From Candidatus Solibacter sp. (lineage in GTDB: Bacteria; Acidobacteriota; Terriglobia; Bryobacterales; Bryobacteraceae), in assembly GCA_017883345.1 (NCBI GenBank), contig JADGNT010000216.1, positions 1 to 7,654 of the forward strand: DNA of 7,654 nucleotides. Direction: 5' to 3'. Position 1 is the stretch's first letter; each line of letters opens with the position of its first letter. Position numbers and translations under genes: made by a program. Below are positions 5,386 through 7,654 of this stretch, piece after piece. Under the pieces are notes generated by a model that saw only the letters and a list, made by a program, of their open reading frames with translations, had not been told where the DNA came from and searched no databases.

Positions 5386-6918
5386 TTATTCCTCGGGGTT
5401 GGCGTCAGGAGACGCGTGACGGCTGGGCAGGTGCGGCAAGCCTCCGGTGGGTTGGCGGACGCCGGCGGTCTCTAGCGGAAGCGCCTCCGGGCCTTGAAAA
5501 AGCGAGGCGAGCAGGCCCACTCCGAAGGTGGTAACGGTCCCGATGAGCACGTACCAGGTCCAGGCGATCGGCGTGTAGAAGTGGATGCCGACCACGATGG
5601 AGAGGCCCGCGGCCACGCCGGCGATGGCGGCCCCTTCGCGCGGTTTGCGGGTGAGCACGCCGAGCAGAAAGACGCCGAGCAGCGCGCCCATGGGAATGGA
5701 GCCGATGGTGAGGCCGGCCTCGAGGACGGATTTCGAATGGCGCGCGGCGATGGCGATGGCCAACAGCACCCCACCCCAGGCGACGGTGGCCAGGCGGGCG
5801 ATCTTGAGCGCCGCCCGATCGGTCACGGATTTGGCGCGTGCGCGATAGAAATCCACCACCGTGGTGGATGCCAGCGAATTCAACGCCGCGCTCAGGTTGG
5901 CCATGGCCGCCGCCAGAATCGCCGCGATGATCAGGCCGGCCATCCCCGGCGGTAGATTGTTCCAGACGAACTCGGGATAAAGCCGGTCCTTCTGGGCGGG
6001 CGCGGTGAGGTGCAGATCGGCGTAATGGACGTAGAGCAGCACGCCGATCAACAGGAACAGGGTGAACTGCACCAGGATCACGACCCAGCTTGCCATTAAC
6101 GCGGTGCGGCTCTGGCGCTCGTCGCGCGCGCTCAAGAGCCGTTGCACCATGAGTTGATCGGTGCCGTGGGTGGCGGTGGTGAGAAAACAGCCGCCCGCGA
6201 TGCCGGCCCAGAAACTGTAGGTGCGCGAGAAGAATTCCATATCGGGCGCGAAGCGGAAATCGAAAATAGTGAATTTGTGAGCCGCACCCGCCACCAGCGC
6301 CACATGCTCCCAGCCACCGGGAATCTTGCCAAGAATGATGACGAAGCTGGCGATGGCGCCGGCCACGTAGAGCGTCATCTGCACCACGTCGGTCCAGATC
6401 ACCGCCGTCATGCCGCCTTCAAAGGTGTAAAAAAGCGTGAGCAGCACGATGAGGACGATGGATGCGATTTCACCGGTGCCCAGCACAATCGAGATCACCA
6501 GCGAGATGGCGAATACGCGTACGCCTTCGGCGAGGGCGCGCGTCACCAGGAATATGGAAGCGGTGAGTTTGCGAACGCGTTCGCCGAAGCGGCGCCGCAT
6601 CAGTTCGTAGGCGGTGAACATTTCGCCGCGGAAGTATTGCGGGAGAAAAAGTATCGAAATTACGATGCGCGCCAGCAGGTAGCCGAGGACGATCTGGAGG
6701 AATCCCAGATTGCCGCCGAAGGCCAGCGCCGGGGTGCCGACGATGGTCAGGGTGCTGGTTTCAGCCGATACGATCGAAAGGCCGATGGCCCACCAGGGTG
6801 CCGTGCGGCCGCCCAGGAAATAGTCCTTCAGGTTCTTCTGGCCGCTGCGGAAGTGGGCGCCGAAGACCGTGATCGCGACCAGATAGACGAGAATAATCGC
6901 CAGATCGAAATAGTGCAT
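5386..6918 (-). CDS. Sodium:solute symporter (SSS) family transporter
   Basis: A 510-aa polytopic inner-membrane protein of the SSS/SLC5 family, with about 13 hydrophobic segments. Signatures include 'YFLGGRTAPWWAIGLSIVSAETS' around 33-55, 'GGMTAVIWTDVVQ' (168-180), 'GTDQLMVQRLL' (252-262) and the TM8-like block 'LSAALNSLASTTVVDFYR' (342-359). The family moves sugars, amino acids, vitamins or carboxylates with Na+; the substrate here is unknown. The usual Ser/Thr pair before this block, which helps bind Na+ in vSGLT and PutP, reads Ala340-Asn341. The C-terminal 35 residues are soluble and proline-rich. I chose ATG 6918 because homology begins at 'MHYFDLAIIL'; ATG 6942 would add 8 residues, and the frame stays open to 7128 without family similarity. 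Neither start has an ideal Shine-Dalgarno. The APC permease follows 7 bp downstream. Confidence 0.92.
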   Translation of the reverse strand: MHYFDLAIILVYLVAITVFGAHFRSGQKNLKDYFLGGRTAPWWAIGLSIVSAETSTLTIVGTPALAFGGNLGFLQIVLGYLLARIVISILFLPQYFRGEMFTAYELMRRRFGERVRKLTASIFLVTRALAEGVRVFAISLVISIVLGTGEIASIVLIVLLTLFYTFEGGMTAVIWTDVVQMTLYVAGAIASFVIILGKIPGGWEHVALVAGAAHKFTIFDFRFAPDMEFFSRTYSFWAGIAGGCFLTTATHGTDQLMVQRLLSARDERQSRTALMASWVVILVQFTLFLLIGVLLYVHYADLHLTAPAQKDRLYPEFVWNNLPPGMAGLIIAAILAAAMANLSAALNSLASTTVVDFYRARAKSVTDRAALKIARLATVAWGGVLLAIAIAARHSKSVLEAGLTIGSIPMGALLGVFLLGVLTRKPREGAAIAGVAAGLSIVVGIHFYTPIAWTWYVLIGTVTTFGVGLLASLFQGPEALPLETAGVRQPTGGLPHLPSRHASPDANPEE

Positions 6919-7122
6919 GAGTGGGAATCGACTTCCTAGCATACCCTTCCGCCGGCGCCAATGCCGGGGAAACGTGACGCAATCCTTACTATTCCGGGAT
7001 CGTACGGAGACACTCGCGGCATACCCTGGTATTGGGGCAATTCGGCAAGCGTCCCCATCCGAGGGTTCATCTGCTATGCTTTTGGATTCGGCACCCGGCG
7101 AAGGGAAACGGAGTCCAACAGG

Positions 7123-7151
7123 TTGCACCTTGAAAGTGGTTCGGGTATACT
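7123..7151 (+). promoter_or_regulatory. Sigma-70-type promoter for the secreted TPR-like gene
   Basis: TTGCAC (7123-7128), a spacer of exactly 17 bp, and TATACT (7146-7151) match the -35/-10 consensus at four and five of six positions. The start point should fall near 7158, giving a leader of about 107 nt before TTG 7265. Confidence 0.65.
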
Positions 7152-7252
7152 CCGCAAGTGTCCACCGGTAGCGGGTGGATCAGTGGACGCGGGGCCAGTT
7201 TGCGAGAATGGATCGGCAGGCGCGTACGTGAATTTCAAAGCGGAAAACAGGC

Positions 7253-7258
7253 AGGAGG
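7253..7258 (+). promoter_or_regulatory. Shine-Dalgarno deciding a TTG start
   Basis: AGGAGG at 7253-7258 is a perfect anti-16S match placed 6 nt before TTG 7265-7267. No ATG or GTG exists in that frame at a suitable distance, and an in-frame stop (TGA 7229-7231) bounds the frame upstream, so this site fixes TTG as the start. Confidence 0.85.
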
Positions 7259-7264
7259 CACACG

Positions 7265-7654
7265 TTGCATATTTTTTATCGGACTTACCACAGGGTCGCG
7301 GCGATCGCCGTAATGGGCGCCGTGATTCTCACGGGAACTGCTCAGCTTGCCCAAGCGCAGGCTCCCCCAGCGCAGGCTCCCCAAGCGCAGGCTCCCCCAG
7401 CGCCGGGGGCCCCACCCGAGAAAAAGGTCAAAGATCAGGGTGAATACGATATCTATAACCAGACCCTGAAAGATCTCGCCAATTTTGCGGCGTTGCTCAA
7501 GGATCTGGACACCTGGGCACAAAAGTACCCGGATTCGGATTGGAAGGACGACCGGCAGTACTACTACATCACGGCCTACAACGGAACCAACCAGCCTGCC
7601 AAAGTCCTGGAGGTGGGGTCGCAGTTGATGGCGCGCGATCTGAAGAAAGTCTAC
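7265..7654 (+). CDS. Secreted protein with Gln/Ala/Pro linker and TPR-like domain (3' truncated)
   Basis: The first 130 codons are present; the frame is open at the window end. Translation starts at TTG 7265 behind a perfect Shine-Dalgarno. The N-terminus is a typical signal peptide: positively charged start (Arg6, His9, Arg10), hydrophobic core about 11-26 ('VAAIAVMGAVILTGTA'), and an AQA-type cleavage site around 30-33. Next comes a low-complexity linker of Gln, Ala and Pro (about 30-50) made by a 15-bp repeat. The remainder is helical and aromatic-rich: 'EYDIYNQTLKDLANFAALL', 'LDTWAQKYPDSDWKDDR' and 'YYYITAYNGTNQPAKVLEV'. The 'W..KYP.SD' and paired-helix pattern resembles TPR proteins of the BamD/YbgF kind. 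The protein is probably periplasmic or outer-membrane associated; no lipobox Cys is present, so it is not a lipoprotein. The partner is unknown and the family call is tentative. Confidence 0.8.
   Translation, partial: MHIFYRTYHRVAAIAVMGAVILTGTAQLAQAQAPPAQAPQAQAPPAPGAPPEKKVKDQGEYDIYNQTLKDLANFAALLKDLDTWAQKYPDSDWKDDRQYYYITAYNGTNQPAKVLEVGSQLMARDLKKVY
7352..7403 (+). repeat. 15-bp in-frame tandem repeat (minisatellite)
   Basis: Three 15-bp units lie head to tail at 7352-7366, 7367-7381 and 7382-7396, all C(A/C)AGCGCAGGCTCCC. Units 1 and 3 are identical; unit 2 differs by one base (CC for CA). A fourth unit matches for 7 bp (7397-7403), then diverges. Since 15 is a multiple of 3 the frame is kept; the units encode QAQAP, PAQAP and QAQAP just after the signal peptide. 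Confidence 0.92.

Larger units (their letters stand above)
6919..7264. other. Divergent intergenic region between symporter and secreted-protein gene
   Basis: These 346 bp must hold promoters for both flanking genes. On the plus strand there is a good sigma-70 promoter (7123-7151) and a Shine-Dalgarno (7253-7258). A 12-bp palindrome ATACC-CT-GGTAT lies at 7021-7032. In the predicted 5' leader, TCCACC (7161-7166) can pair with GGTGGA (7174-7179), or GTCCAC (7160-7165) with GTGGAC (7183-7188); the two pairings exclude each other. No convincing minus-strand promoter was found. Open frames here lack coding bias. Confidence 0.6.

Noticed and set aside
6142..6939. Long plus-strand open frame (265 aa) opposite the symporter gene
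   Set aside because: It is rich in His, Glu, Asp and Arg, typical of the antisense of a GC-rich membrane-protein gene, with no recognisable domain; the minus-strand SSS protein explains the DNA.
7004..7016. GGAGACAC as a third copy of the palindrome half-site in the divergent region
   Set aside because: It has only one imperfect half with no inverted partner at the 4-nt spacing; it is within chance expectation.
6919..7128. 70-residue N-terminal extension of the symporter frame on the minus strand
   Set aside because: It is rich in Arg/Ser/Pro, shows no membrane or family similarity and no good ribosome site, and homology begins at 'MHYFDLAII'. It is best seen as intergenic DNA that happens to lack stops.
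6961..7443. 160-aa plus-strand open frame overlapping the start of the secreted-protein gene
   Set aside because: It begins upstream of the promoter elements, has no ribosome site, and its repeat-derived 'PSAGS' run is an out-of-frame reading of the 15-bp repeat. The TTG 7265 frame has the Shine-Dalgarno, signal peptide and sensible domain.
1..7654. CRISPR array, tRNA/rRNA genes, insertion sequences, toxin-antitoxin or defence genes
   Set aside because: I looked for regularly spaced repeats, cloverleaf or rRNA motifs, transposase-like proteins and flanking inverted repeats, and saw none.

Overview
The window looks like chromosomal DNA from a GC-rich acidobacterium, most likely near the Solibacter/Bryobacter group. 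This is inference. It rests on overall gene content, high GC at third codon positions, a tiny helical AT-hook protein of a type I associate with that phylum, and a secreted TPR-like protein with a Gln/Ala/Pro linker. No rRNA or other taxonomic marker is present.

Left part (1-3585), plus strand. The window opens inside the 3' end of a pyridoxamine-phosphate-oxidase-like flavoprotein gene. A 298-bp non-coding stretch follows, holding two near-identical hyphenated palindromes and a probable extended -10 promoter. A tightly packed run of four genes comes next: an unrecognised 129-aa protein, folD (one-carbon metabolism), coaE (last step of CoA synthesis) and a membrane-anchored HtrA/Deg-type serine protease with one PDZ domain. 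Consecutive genes overlap by 38, 7 and 4 nt, so they are probably co-transcribed and partly translationally coupled. A strong 14-bp hairpin lies just after the protease gene.

Middle and right part (3586-6918), minus strand. A 73-aa protein with a short coiled coil and two AT-hook-like motifs converges on the protease gene. Upstream of it, across an AT-rich 197-bp gap, lies a two-gene transporter operon: a sodium:solute symporter (SSS) family protein followed 7 bp later by an APC-superfamily (LAT-like) amino acid permease. The natural substrate of either transporter cannot be read from the sequence.

Right end (6919-7654). A 346-bp divergent regulatory region separates the symporter from a plus-strand gene that runs off the window. 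That gene starts at TTG 7265 behind a perfect Shine-Dalgarno and a good sigma-70 promoter. It encodes a signal peptide, a linker made by a 15-bp tandem repeat, and the start of a helical TPR-like domain.

Most of the window is ordinary housekeeping and transport. I see no defence system, CRISPR array, mobile element or biosynthetic cluster. The points most worth checking are the duplicated palindrome upstream of the folD operon, the AT-hook mini-protein, the altered Na2-site residues in the symporter, and the minisatellite-encoded linker.
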